Below, in pieces: positions 8,676 to 16,324 of a DNA stretch of 64,000 nt. Position 1 is the stretch's first letter. Each line of letters begins with the position of its first letter. Source of the stretch: Lysinibacillus sp. OF-1 (GTDB taxonomy: Bacteria; Bacillota; Bacilli; Bacillales_A; Planococcaceae); contig NZ_CP102798.1 in assembly GCF_028356935.1 (NCBI RefSeq), positions 434,001 through 498,000 of the forward strand, written 5' to 3'. The translations under genes were made by a program, and so were the position numbers. Under the pieces are notes generated by a model. The model did no database searches and was not told where the DNA came from. It saw nothing but the letters and a program-made list of their open reading frames with translations.

Positions 8676-9248
8676 ATGAGCGAACAAATTTTATCGGTTA
8701 GAGATGCAATTATTCAACGTCGTTCCATTAAAAAGTTTAATGGTCAGCCTGTAGATCGTGAGGATTTGATGGCTATTATCGATGATGCTGTCTGGGCACC
8801 AAATCACGGTAACCGTGAGCCTTGGCGTTTAGTAGTAGCCTGTGGAAAGGAATTAGCAGACCTACACCAGCTATTACGCGACCTGACAATTCCAAAATGG
8901 CAGGAGCTTTCAAGTGAAGATTTAGCGAAGCAAATGATGAAATTTACATTACCAGGTGGCTATGCTTTTGTAATCGTACCAGAGGATGCTCGTCAAAAAG
9001 AACGTTTAGAAGATTATGCAGCTGCAAGTACGTTTATTCAAAATATACAACTGCTTGCGTGGGATAGAGGCATTGGTTCTTGCTGGAAAACGCCAGGCTT
9101 CTTAGATAATCCGAAATTCCGTGAAGCTTTAAAGGTTCAGCCAGGTGAGCGTGTCATTGCCATGCTACAAATGGGTTATTTTGATGAAGTACCGAAAGGC
9201 AAGGAACGTAAACAATCAGCTGAAATAGTGACGATTTTTGGTGAATAA
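8676..9248 (+). CDS. Nitroreductase-family FMN oxidoreductase
   Basis: A 190-residue nitroreductase fold protein using FMN and NAD(P)H. The N-terminal RRSIKKF motif contacts the FMN phosphate, and WAPNHGNREPWR is the typical second segment. Near the C-terminus GIGSCWKTPGF is the conserved loop of the YdjA/YfkO-like subgroup. The substrate is unknown; family members reduce nitro compounds, quinones or flavin. The ATG follows AGAAGGAGA. A strong terminator follows directly, and the dipeptidase converges from the other side. Confidence 0.85.
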   Translation: MSEQILSVRDAIIQRRSIKKFNGQPVDREDLMAIIDDAVWAPNHGNREPWRLVVACGKELADLHQLLRDLTIPKWQELSSEDLAKQMMKFTLPGGYAFVIVPEDARQKERLEDYAAASTFIQNIQLLAWDRGIGSCWKTPGFLDNPKFREALKVQPGERVIAMLQMGYFDEVPKGKERKQSAEIVTIFGE

Positions 9249-9251
9249 CCG

Positions 9252-9289
9252 AAAAAAATCCCTTCACTTTAAAAGTGAGGGGATTTTTT
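9252..9289. terminator. Bidirectional terminator, nitroreductase / dipeptidase
   Basis: A near-perfect inverted repeat runs from 9252 to 9289, with an A tract and CCCTTCACTTTT on the left and the complement AAAAGTGAGGGG plus six T on the right. It sits between two converging stop codons at 9248 and 9303. Confidence 0.85.
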
Positions 9290-9302
9290 AATGGGACGAT
9301 AT

Positions 9303-10685
9303 TTATTTTTGTAAATCAGAAACCTCGTATAAGTAATCACTTAACACACGTAAGCCTTTATCGAAGTTTTCTAAATGGAAGTGTTCGTTCGGTGCGTGGA
9401 AGTTTTCACTTGATAAGCCGAAGCCCATTAACACCACAGGTAAATCTAAAATTTCATCAAAGGCAGCTACAATAGGGATAGATCCTCCGCCACGTGTGTA
9501 TGCAGTTGGTACATTATACACTTTTTCATAGGAACGTCCAGCTGCTTGGATAAATGGATGATCGAAAGGTGTTAAGAATGGACGCCCTTTATCAAATTCA
9601 GAAATATTGATTTCCACACCAGTAGGTTTATGTTTTTCAACATGGGCTTTTAATAGTGCTACAATTTCGTCAGGCTCTTGATTTGGAACAAGACGGCATG
9701 TGATTTTAGCACCAGCTTCCGCAGGTAGAACCGTTTTGATGCCTTCACCAGAGAAGCCACCAAATACACCGTTAACCTCTAGTGTTGGACGAGCCCAAGT
9801 GCGTTCTAAATAAGAAAAACCTTGTTCACCGAATAATTCTTTTACGCCAACTTCCTGTTTAACTGATTCCTCATCAAAGCCAAGTGCTAAATAAGCTTCA
9901 CGTTCTTCTTCTGATAGTGGCAATACTTTATCGTAGAAGCCTTCAACTTGAATCGTTCCATGCTCATCACGGAAGGATGCTAAAATTTCAGCCAATGCAT
10001 GGATAGCATTTTGGACGCCGCCACCGTAAAGACCAGAGTGTAGATCTCCTTTAGCTCCACGAACATCAATTTGAATGCCTGTTAAGCCACGTAATCCATA
10101 GCATACCGCAGGCTTACCAGGACCATAAAGGCCCGTATCAGAAATTAAAATTAAATCTGCTGCGAGTTTTTCCTTATGTTCTTCAACATAAGCAGGTAGA
10201 TGCGGACTGCCGATTTCTTCTTCGCCTTCATAAATGAATTTGACATTGACTGGTAAAGTCCCTGTTGTTGCAAAGAGTGCCTCAATCATTTTTAAATGCA
10301 TAAACACTTGTCCTTTATCATCACTCGCTCCACGGGCAAATAATTTATTGTCACGAATCGTAGGATTGAACGGCTCGCTATCCCATAAATTTAATGGATC
10401 AACAGGTTGTACATCATAATGACCATAAAATAAAATAGTTGGTTTCCCTTCAGCATGTAACCAATCCGCATAGACAACAGGGTGCCCAGCTGTTTGTGTA
10501 ATAGAGATATTTTCAAGATTTAGTTTTTCAAACGCATTAGCTAGCCATTGTGCTGCCTGTTGAATATCTTCTTTATGCTCAGATAGAGAACTGATACTTG
10601 GAATTTGTAAAAATTCATTCAGTTCATTTAAATGTGCCTCACGATGTTCTGCAAAATAAGCATCTAATTGCTGTAAATTTGTCAT
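9303..10685 (-). CDS. M20-family dipeptidase (metallopeptidase)
   Basis: A 460-residue zinc-dependent M20 peptidase of the CNDP/PepV-like dipeptidase group, which cleaves dipeptides in the cytoplasm. Metal and catalytic signatures are visible in order: YGHYDVQP, GASDDKGQ, YEGEEEIGS and a C-terminal GFGLSSENFHAPNEH with the last ligand. The segment GDLHSGLYGG marks the dimerisation/lid domain. Length fits the family. Start ATG 10685 has AGAGGG at 8 nt. Its upstream region carries one copy of the direct repeat bounding the neighbouring island, so integration took place at or in this gene's promoter. Confidence 0.88.
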   Translation of the reverse strand: MTNLQQLDAYFAEHREAHLNELNEFLQIPSISSLSEHKEDIQQAAQWLANAFEKLNLENISITQTAGHPVVYADWLHAEGKPTILFYGHYDVQPVDPLNLWDSEPFNPTIRDNKLFARGASDDKGQVFMHLKMIEALFATTGTLPVNVKFIYEGEEEIGSPHLPAYVEEHKEKLAADLILISDTGLYGPGKPAVCYGLRGLTGIQIDVRGAKGDLHSGLYGGGVQNAIHALAEILASFRDEHGTIQVEGFYDKVLPLSEEEREAYLALGFDEESVKQEVGVKELFGEQGFSYLERTWARPTLEVNGVFGGFSGEGIKTVLPAEAGAKITCRLVPNQEPDEIVALLKAHVEKHKPTGVEINISEFDKGRPFLTPFDHPFIQAAGRSYEKVYNVPTAYTRGGGSIPIVAAFDEILDLPVVLMGFGLSSENFHAPNEHFHLENFDKGLRVLSDYLYEVSDLQK

Positions 10686-10711
10686 TTAGCATCCCTCTTT
10701 CCAATATTTCG

Positions 10712-10744
10712 ATAATAGAAATAGTATAGCATAATGTGGAAGGG
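10712..10744 (+). repeat. Left direct repeat (candidate attachment core)
   Basis: Thirty-three bases beginning ATAATAGAAATAGTATA and ending GTGGAAGGG match 13051-13083 with two differences (G/A at position 18, A/T at position 29). The copy overlaps the promoter region of the dipeptidase gene. Read on the minus strand it contains TATACT, a plausible -10 element. Confidence 0.75.
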
Positions 10745-10779
10745 GAATCTTGCTATAGCAATGGTTTCAAACGTTTTTA

Positions 10780-11095
10780 TTAGTGCTTAGCCCCAATTTT
10801 AGCCCCACTAGCCTGTAAAGTTTGGCTGAATAACGAAACAGATTCTTCTTCTAATTCCTTTAGAACATGGCCATATACATCCATTATCATTTTTGGTGTA
10901 TTGCCTAATCGTTCAGCAATAACTTTCACATTAAGTCCACGGTTTAACAAGAAGTGCAATGTGTATGCCGTAAACCATGTATCGTTGTTTTTGGCAGTCC
11001 AGTCCGATCTAAAATTTTATTAAATGCATAAATAGGACTTGTCGGAACGATCGGATCTGCAGCGTGTATAACTAACATATAGTCTTTTTTTGTTA
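10780..11095 (-). pseudogene. Tyrosine-family site-specific integrase, C-terminal remnant, frameshifted
   Basis: Translating the minus strand gives the tail of a phage-type integrase. The first frame reads PTSPIYAFNKILDRTGLPK and then TTIHGLRHTH, the box II HxLRHTH motif. A one-base shift then moves to the frame LHFLLNRGLNVKVIAERLG, followed by MIMDVYGHVL with the catalytic tyrosine and a stop at 10780-10782. Nothing resembling the N-terminal DNA-binding domain precedes it; an in-frame stop lies near 11100. The gene is therefore both truncated and frameshifted and cannot make active recombinase. Its position next to the left repeat supports an integrative origin for the island. Confidence 0.85.
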
Positions 11096-11271
11096 ATCAA
11101 TTAAATTGTCGAAAGATAAAATATACTGACATATTGAGAGTGTTTAACTAAAATATATGAACTTATAGTAACGTTATGTTAAATAAGGAATAGTACTTAT
11201 TTAACTTTTTATTTGAAATATTTAACTTATTAGATTAACATTATATAAAATAAATGGAAGGGGTTTTAGTA

Positions 11272-12177
11272 ATGTACATTTCTACTTTGCGACAGAAACA
11301 GGGGGAATTAAGAGCGTTAGATATGTTAGAAGCAAGACATGTTAATTCTAACTTATTCATTCCTAATATTATTCTAAAAGATTCTTCGATAGAATCATTA
11401 CAACAAATAAAAGATAAATTTAACTCTAAGGTGATTTTAGACACAAGAGATTTAGATGCAGATGAAATTGGAGAATTAGAGGAAAATGTTTTATTAGCTG
11501 ATTTTCAACATTTTTATATTAATTACTCAATTGAAAATTGTATAACAAGTTGGCCTACAGAAAAATTCGATTATGTTAAAATTCCAAAAAATTTGTTGAA
11601 TGAATTTTTTGTTCAATGGGTTCAGGCGAATAACTTGAAATTTCCTAAAAATATTATGTTTGATTTTGAAGCTGTGAAAGAAATTCTGTCTGATGAAACT
11701 CTCAGTATTGTAACAAGAATAATAGATATATTGGGAGAAAAAAATTACATTATTTGCAGTGGGGCTATACCCAATTCTGTACCTGAAAATGCATCAACAG
11801 ATTATAAATTACAAAGGTTTGAATTAGATGTTTTTAATCAAATAAAAGAAAAGACTGGTGTAAACATCATTTTTAGTGATTATTCAACAGTAAGTCCTGT
11901 AATTTCAAGTGGAGGGAGAGCAATTGTACAAATTAAATATACATTAGAAAACGAATATTGGTTTGTTCGAAACGGGTTAAGACGAGGAAATTATAATTTC
12001 GTAAGTGTATGTGATACGATTGTAAGTAAAGCTAGGACTTTTGACGCGCAATCTTGTTGGGCAGATAAATATATTCAAGATGTTCATATTAGTGGGGAGA
12101 ATAGTGGGAATCCGTCAGTGTGGGCATCATTAGGTATTAATAAACATCTTGTTATGTGTATTAATGAAAATCTCTAA
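11272..12177 (+). CDS. sce7725 / Beta-protein-like family protein, island cargo
   Basis: A 301-residue protein starting MYISTLRQKQGELRALDML, which fits the N-terminus of the sce7725/Beta-protein superfamily ('Y..LR.KQGE..AL'). The C-terminal SCWADKYI and GNPSVWASLGINKHL segments match the family end. The function of these families is unknown; they are frequently carried by mobile elements, sometimes beside sce7726. An upstream ATG at 11254 is in frame, but GGAAGGGG lies inside and points to the ATG at 11272. The partner gene converges on it across a shared terminator. The assignment is by motif memory and needs a profile search. Confidence 0.6.
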   Translation: MYISTLRQKQGELRALDMLEARHVNSNLFIPNIILKDSSIESLQQIKDKFNSKVILDTRDLDADEIGELEENVLLADFQHFYINYSIENCITSWPTEKFDYVKIPKNLLNEFFVQWVQANNLKFPKNIMFDFEAVKEILSDETLSIVTRIIDILGEKNYIICSGAIPNSVPENASTDYKLQRFELDVFNQIKEKTGVNIIFSDYSTVSPVISSGGRAIVQIKYTLENEYWFVRNGLRRGNYNFVSVCDTIVSKARTFDAQSCWADKYIQDVHISGENSGNPSVWASLGINKHLVMCINENL

Positions 12178-12182
12178 ATTAA

Positions 12183-12212
12183 AAAATAGGTGCCTATCAA
12201 AGCACCTATTTT
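12183..12212. terminator. Bidirectional terminator between the two island genes
   Basis: AAAATAGGTGC (12183-12193) and GCACCTATTTT (12202-12212) form a perfect 11-bp stem with an 8-base loop. A and T tracts suit both transcription directions. Confidence 0.85.
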
Positions 12213-12805
12213 CAGTTTGCGATTTCATTTGTTTTTGATTTCAATGTTAGCCTAATAAGATGTTTAATTTCCCTCTTTTTGTTTAAAGAAAGATGTTCAT
12301 TTAACAATTTTACTAAGTCTTGCTTAAAAAACTTTCGAATTTGAAGTTTACTGTATTTATTCGTTACTGCAGGTTGACCAATTGCAACTTTCTTCACTTC
12401 CTCTGCAGTCAATAGTGCAACAAAATTCTCGAAAGAAAGATATGGATTCAATTTTGCTCTACGTTCAAAACTAATTTTTAATTTACCATTAGAGTTTTTT
12501 TCTATTAAAATTATACCCCAATAATTAGGTATGATTTGTTCTGCTTCTTGTAATAACTTTTTTCCAGTTACAATATAATTCATCTCAAAGTTTAAATCAT
12601 ATTCTAAAATTTGTGTCTCTAATCTCTTTAATGAATCGTAATCACTCTTGATTTCATATGCAATAACATGGCCATTTACCGCAACTACATCCGCCCTAGC
12701 TTTTCCAGAGGGTACAGTGAATTCCTCATATATATAGCACTCTTTATAACCATTTAAACGATTTATAAGTGCATTTCGCATTTCTTTTTCATCAACTTTC
12801 ATCAT
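12212..12805 (-). CDS. sce7726-family protein with PD-(D/E)XK-like motif
   Basis: A 197-residue protein recognised as sce7726-like. An N-terminal segment EEFTV is followed by ARADVVAVNG, then AYEIKSDYDSLKRLETQ and YWGIILIE. Glu27/28, Asp39, Glu51 and Lys53 line up as E...D...ExK, the active-site arrangement of restriction-endonuclease-like nucleases, here with EIK. A DNA-directed role in defence or mobility is inferred, not shown. A GTG at 12814 overlaps the AAGGAG site. The ATG at 12805, 8 nt downstream, is the better start. It lies inside the repeat-bounded island and converges on the sce7725-like gene. Confidence 0.65.
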   Translation of the reverse strand: MMKVDEKEMRNALINRLNGYKECYIYEEFTVPSGKARADVVAVNGHVIAYEIKSDYDSLKRLETQILEYDLNFEMNYIVTGKKLLQEAEQIIPNYWGIILIEKNSNGKLKISFERRAKLNPYLSFENFVALLTAEEVKKVAIGQPAVTNKYSKLQIRKFFKQDLVKLLNEHLSLNKKREIKHLIRLTLKSKTNEIAN

Positions 12806-13050
12806 ACAAAACACTCCTTAGTAAGTATTTTAACTTTAGAGCTTGAAATTTTAAAGTAAAATAAAAATTGACTTTTATTGATCCCAATCCTATACACTCG
12901 CCGCCAAGCTAAATTTAATATATTTCAATCTTGCCCCAAAGCAAACTATTATATTCATTATCTTGCAATTCCTGATGATACTAGATTACCGTTAAACCGT
13001 TGATACATAAGGCTTTCTTGCTTATTGATGTAATACCTTGCACCCTGAAA

Positions 13051-13083
13051 ATAATAGAAATAGTATAACATAATGTGGTAGGG
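13051..13083 (+). repeat. Right direct repeat (candidate attachment core)
   Basis: Second copy of the 33-bp repeat, beginning ATAATAGAAATAGTATA. The 12806-13050 stretch before it is AT-rich, with no convincing gene. A 60-codon minus-strand frame across the repeat has no ribosome-binding site and is not accepted. Confidence 0.7.
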
Positions 13084-13196
13084 AAGTGCCGTCATATCAG
13101 AGCCACTGCTATTTTTATTTGGGAGGAGTTTACTAGTCATTTTCTAAAACTTTTCAATCAAGTTCGAATGATGATATAGAGTAAAGTAGATTGTTA

Positions 13197-13236
13197 AGAA
13201 AAATGTGACAAAGTCTATAAGAGAGAGCTTTGCCAC
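13197..13236 (-). terminator. Terminator after AraC/binding-protein gene
   Basis: On the minus strand GTGGCAAAG pairs with CTTTGTCAC (13228-13236 with 13205-13213, one G-U pair) and is followed by ATTTTTC. It lies about 50 nt beyond the stop at 13284. Confidence 0.7.
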
Positions 13237-13283
13237 ACTTGGGAAACGGTAATATAAACCATTGGAACTATAAAAAGTTCGCC

Positions 13284-14216
13284 TTATTTTGTTTTCTTAT
13301 CATTGGCACGCTCGATAAATAAGTCAGTTAGATCGTTCATTTGACCAATAACAGAAATGGGATCTGTAAACCAAAATTTGAAATTATCTATTTCGTACAC
13401 TTCATTATTTTTAACAACATCTAAACTTTTCCATACAGGAGCCGTTGTAAAGTCGACTTTAGGCGTGTCGGCCGCTCTTGCAACGATAACACGGTCCCCT
13501 ACAAAGTCTGAAATTTTTTCTGAAGAAATTTGTACCCATGGGGTTTTTATAGTAGTTTCTGCTTTTACAGCTGGCGCCATTTGTAAGCCTAATCCCGTAT
13601 AAACAGGATACCCTGTATAACCATCGCCATAAATAGTGATGGTTCCTTTACCATCCAGTATATCCATAACAGTTATTGTTTCTTCAGGCTTAATAATACG
13701 AGCAATTTTTTGGCGAGCGGTTTGAACTTGTTGTTGATAGTTTTTTTGCCACTCCTGGGCAAGATTTTCTCGATTTAAAATAATACCAAATTCTTTAATG
13801 AGTTTAGGTATATTTTCTTCGTATTCAATATAGATGGTAGGTGCAATTTTAGAAAGCTGCTCATACATTTCTTTATTACCTGTAATAATTAAATCAGGTT
13901 CTAATGAAAGTACTTTTTCTATAGAGTCTCCGATCACCTCAATTTCTTTTTTATCTTTTTCAGGAATATAAGGGTTTTTTAGCTGTGCTTCATTCGAACC
14001 AACTGGTTTGACATCTAAAGCAAGTAAGTAACCTAAATAAAAATCAGTAACAATACGTTGCGGATTTTTTTTATACGTAATATCACCATTGATGGAGTGA
14101 TAAACCATTGTTTCCTCTGATTCTTTGGTAGTGTCGTTGTTTGTACAAGCTGTTAATAATAAAGCAGCACATAAAACAAATGAAGCTACTATAGTATGGT
14201 TCCAATTGAATTTCAT
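13284..14216 (-). CDS. Siderophore-binding lipoprotein from internal start (alternative product)
   Basis: This is the independently translatable 310-residue C-terminal part of the fusion frame. The ATG at 14216 follows AAGGAGG at normal distance. The product begins with a hydrophobic signal ending LTAC, the acylation cysteine at residue 24, and continues with the periplasmic-binding fold of Fe(III)-siderophore receptors (GDITYKKNPQRIV start, LEPDLIITGN middle). It would hand ferric siderophore to a permease that is not encoded nearby. The Fur box at 14239-14253 gives it iron control separate from the AraC part. Confidence 0.65.
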   Translation of the reverse strand: MKFNWNHTIVASFVLCAALLLTACTNNDTTKESEETMVYHSINGDITYKKNPQRIVTDFYLGYLLALDVKPVGSNEAQLKNPYIPEKDKKEIEVIGDSIEKVLSLEPDLIITGNKEMYEQLSKIAPTIYIEYEENIPKLIKEFGIILNRENLAQEWQKNYQQQVQTARQKIARIIKPEETITVMDILDGKGTITIYGDGYTGYPVYTGLGLQMAPAVKAETTIKTPWVQISSEKISDFVGDRVIVARAADTPKVDFTTAPVWKSLDVVKNNEVYEIDNFKFWFTDPISVIGQMNDLTDLFIERANDKKTK

Positions 14217-15116
14217 TGGTAAAAAGCCTCCTTCATATTGATAACAATTATCATTATATAAAGGTCCTTGATTGAATACATCGGAGGATTTTAGCTCAAA
14301 ATTAGGATTATTCAACACTAGAGAAGTGGGTAAATATAATCTTTTATATTGGCCAGGCGTTAACCCAGTATGTTTTTTAAATAGGCGAGTAAAGTAAGAA
14401 GAATCTTCGTAACCAATTTGCTTCGAAACTTCTTGGATTGAATGATGTGTTTCAACTAAAAGCCGCTTTGCATGTTTGATACGAGTATGTAATAAATAAT
14501 CAATTAGACCATAACCAGTTTGATATTTAAATTGTTTAGAAAGATAAGATACACTGTAATTCATTTTTTCTGCAATTGTATGACGCGATAAATTTTCATG
14601 AAAATGCTTATTTATATAATCTAATGTTTGAGAGGTTAACTGTTCCTCATGCAATCTATTTGAATCTAGTGTATACATTTCATAGATTAATTCTGCTAAG
14701 TATAATTTTGTCTTATATTTACTAGCATCAGTGTGCATTTCCCATTGTGTGTTTATGTTATCTATTAATGTTAACCAATGCTTCGGTGCATCATAAAAAA
14801 TGAGAGGCTCTAAGGGCTCAGATATTGTGTTATCAAAAGAAACATTACAATAGATCCATAGACATTCTGAAGATGGTTCCTGCGTGACATGTATGTTTAT
14901 AGGGTCACGAACAATCAAAAAGATGTTTTTATGGTGTAAAAGGGGAGTATGATGTAATTCCCATTCGCCGGACCCTTGAGCAATAAAACCGAAAATACAG
15001 TTACAAGTAATGACAGGCATTAACTGTGGATTTTTAGATATATGTATAATGGTTAATTTTGCCGAGTCCCAATCTGCTAAAGTAAGGTTTTTCAATTGAT
15101 GGTTCACTTCTTTCAA
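13284..15116 (-). CDS. AraC-family regulator in frame with an iron-siderophore binding lipoprotein (610 aa fusion)
   Basis: One uninterrupted frame. Residues 1-150 resemble a cupin-like ligand domain and 161-262 form an AraC/XylS double helix-turn-helix ending GLTPGQYKRLY. Residues 263-300 are an unstructured linker. From Met301 there is a lipoprotein signal with lipobox LTAC (Cys324) and a complete FepB/FhuD-like binding protein. The linker DNA contains a Fur box and an AAGGAGG site 10 nt before Met301, so the binding protein can be made alone (13284-14216, 310 aa). The frame therefore looks like two genes that lost the stop between them, or a membrane-anchored sensor. The AraC start is uncertain (TTG 15116, GTG 15107 or TTG 15095). 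Confidence 0.75.
   Translation of the reverse strand: MKEVNHQLKNLTLADWDSAKLTIIHISKNPQLMPVITCNCIFGFIAQGSGEWELHHTPLLHHKNIFLIVRDPINIHVTQEPSSECLWIYCNVSFDNTISEPLEPLIFYDAPKHWLTLIDNINTQWEMHTDASKYKTKLYLAELIYEMYTLDSNRLHEEQLTSQTLDYINKHFHENLSRHTIAEKMNYSVSYLSKQFKYQTGYGLIDYLLHTRIKHAKRLLVETHHSIQEVSKQIGYEDSSYFTRLFKKHTGLTPGQYKRLYLPTSLVLNNPNFELKSSDVFNQGPLYNDNCYQYEGGFLPMKFNWNHTIVASFVLCAALLLTACTNNDTTKESEETMVYHSINGDITYKKNPQRIVTDFYLGYLLALDVKPVGSNEAQLKNPYIPEKDKKEIEVIGDSIEKVLSLEPDLIITGNKEMYEQLSKIAPTIYIEYEENIPKLIKEFGIILNRENLAQEWQKNYQQQVQTARQKIARIIKPEETITVMDILDGKGTITIYGDGYTGYPVYTGLGLQMAPAVKAETTIKTPWVQISSEKISDFVGDRVIVARAADTPKVDFTTAPVWKSLDVVKNNEVYEIDNFKFWFTDPISVIGQMNDLTDLFIERANDKKTK
14239..14253. promoter_or_regulatory. 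Fur box inside the AraC-lipoprotein frame
   Basis: TGATAAC-A-ATTATCA matches the 7-1-7 Fur consensus TGATAATNATTATCA at 14 of 15 positions. It lies 23 nt upstream of the internal start at 14216, within the coding frame. Confidence 0.75.
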
Positions 15117-15143
15117 TAGGTTATATTACGATAATACAATTAA

Positions 15144-15158
15144 TGATAATGATTCTCA
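15144..15158. promoter_or_regulatory. Fur box upstream of AraC frame
   Basis: TGATAAT-G-ATTCTCA matches the 7-1-7 consensus with one difference. It lies 28 nt upstream of the first possible start at 15116. Confidence 0.7.
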
Positions 15159-15204
15159 AATAGATGCTTGTATCGTAGAAGTGAAAATTTTCTTAAAAAC
15201 ATAC

Positions 15205-15262
15205 GAAAAAAAGTAAACTGCATTCAAATGATTAGATTGACTCTAATCATTTGAAGTGCAGT
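15205..15262 (-). terminator. Strong terminator after the flavoprotein gene
   Basis: A long inverted repeat (15217-15235 with 15242-15262, core TTCAAATGATTAGA) is followed on the minus strand by a T-rich stretch. It separates the binding-protein/reductase operon from the Fur-controlled AraC gene. Confidence 0.8.
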
Positions 15263-15280
15263 TATGCAAGATGTTTCTAT

Positions 15281-16324
15281 TTAATTAGACATATAGCGTT
15301 GTATAATTTTCTCATTTTTTTCAGCGAAGCGGTCATTGTGAGAGGATACACCAGCCATATCGACTCCGGTAGGATCTAAATATAGCTTCGCACTATTAAC
15401 GGCTAGAATGGCATCATTAAACGCACCAGCTATCAGGCGAACCTTACTAGGGTGAGTAATAAAATCACCAGCACCAAATATGCCTGGAATACTTGTGTGC
15501 ATTTTAGGCGAAACAGATATACCATATTCTTCACATTCAAAGCCCCATTCCATAATAGGACCGTAGAAGGATCGTTCAAAGCCGTGATTAACAATTATTT
15601 CATCGACTTCAAATTGTGTGCTCTCACCAGATGTAACATGTTGGACAGTAACCCGTTCTATTTTGGTGTTGTTGCCGTGCAAACTAGTCACAACATAGGG
15701 GACTAGTGATGTGGCAACTTGCTTCATTTGCGAAACAGATGATTCAAACGCTTTGAAATCTTCTCGACGATGAACAACAATGACTTCCTTAGCAATTGGT
15801 GCAATGGCAATCGCCCATTCCACAGCAGAGTCACCACCACCTGAAATTAAAACACGTTTATTGGCAAACTTAGATTTATCCGTAACTGTATAGTGTAAAT
15901 TAGTTAATTCGTAACGATCTGCTCCTTCTATATTTAACTTTTGAATTTTGGTAATACCACGACCTGCTGCTAAAATGACCGTTCTGCTAAAATGACGTTC
16001 TCCTGTTTTAGCAATTAACTCAAAAATTTTATCTTCCCGCTGTTCCATGCCAACAATTTCTTGCCCATAAACGATGGTTGGATCAAATGTTTTCGCTTGA
16101 GTAATAAGTGCATTTATTATTTCTTCACAGCGAACAGGCTCAACACCACCTACATCCCAAATTAGCTTTTCTGGATACGTTCTCATAAAACCACCGAGCT
16201 CATGCTTAATCTCAATAATTTTTGTTCTCATTTCGCGCATCCCACTATAAAATGCGGAATACATGCCAGCTGGTCCACCACCAATAATTGTTACGTCATA
16301 AATGTCTTGTTCATTTATTGACAT
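15281..16324 (-). CDS. Ferredoxin/flavodoxin--NADP reductase-like flavoprotein (YcgT/YumC type)
   Basis: A 347-residue thioredoxin-reductase-fold flavoprotein lacking a CxxC redox pair, like Bacillus ferredoxin-NADP reductases. The FAD-binding GGGPAGMYSAFYSG is at the N-terminus, the NADP-binding GGGDSAVEWA at about residue 165 and the FAD-tail GAGDFITHP near residue 295. Its start overlaps the stop of the siderophore-binding lipoprotein (TAATG arrangement), so the two are translationally coupled behind a perfect Fur box. The likely job, by inference, is supplying electrons to reduce Fe(III)-siderophore after uptake. The Bacillus subtilis relative ycgT is also iron-regulated. Confidence 0.82.
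   Translation of the reverse strand: MSINEQDIYDVTIIGGGPAGMYSAFYSGMREMRTKIIEIKHELGGFMRTYPEKLIWDVGGVEPVRCEEIINALITQAKTFDPTIVYGQEIVGMEQREDKIFELIAKTGERHFSRTVILAAGRGITKIQKLNIEGADRYELTNLHYTVTDKSKFANKRVLISGGGDSAVEWAIAIAPIAKEVIVVHRREDFKAFESSVSQMKQVATSLVPYVVTSLHGNNTKIERVTVQHVTSGESTQFEVDEIIVNHGFERSFYGPIMEWGFECEEYGISVSPKMHTSIPGIFGAGDFITHPSKVRLIAGAFNDAILAVNSAKLYLDPTGVDMAGVSSHNDRFAEKNEKIIQRYMSN

Larger units (their letters stand above)
10712..13083. mobile_element. Decayed integrative island bounded by 33-bp direct repeats
   Basis: The 2.37-kb interval is framed by near-identical 33-bp repeats. Just inside the left repeat lies the C-terminal part of a tyrosine integrase, facing the repeat as integrases face their attachment site. 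The cargo is two convergent genes of mobile-associated families. Gene spacing is loose and the DNA is visibly more AT-rich than the flanks. The likely history is integration upstream of the dipeptidase gene, followed by loss of most of the element, including the integrase N-terminus. This is inference from layout. No terminase, replication or conjugation gene remains. Confidence 0.65.

Noticed and set aside
12958..13140. 60-codon minus-strand frame spanning the right direct repeat
   Set aside because: It overlaps the repeat and no known domain is seen. The apparent integrase-like position is not backed by motifs.
10686..13283. Intact prophage or ICE
   Set aside because: Only an integrase fragment and two cargo genes remain; no structural, replication or transfer genes.
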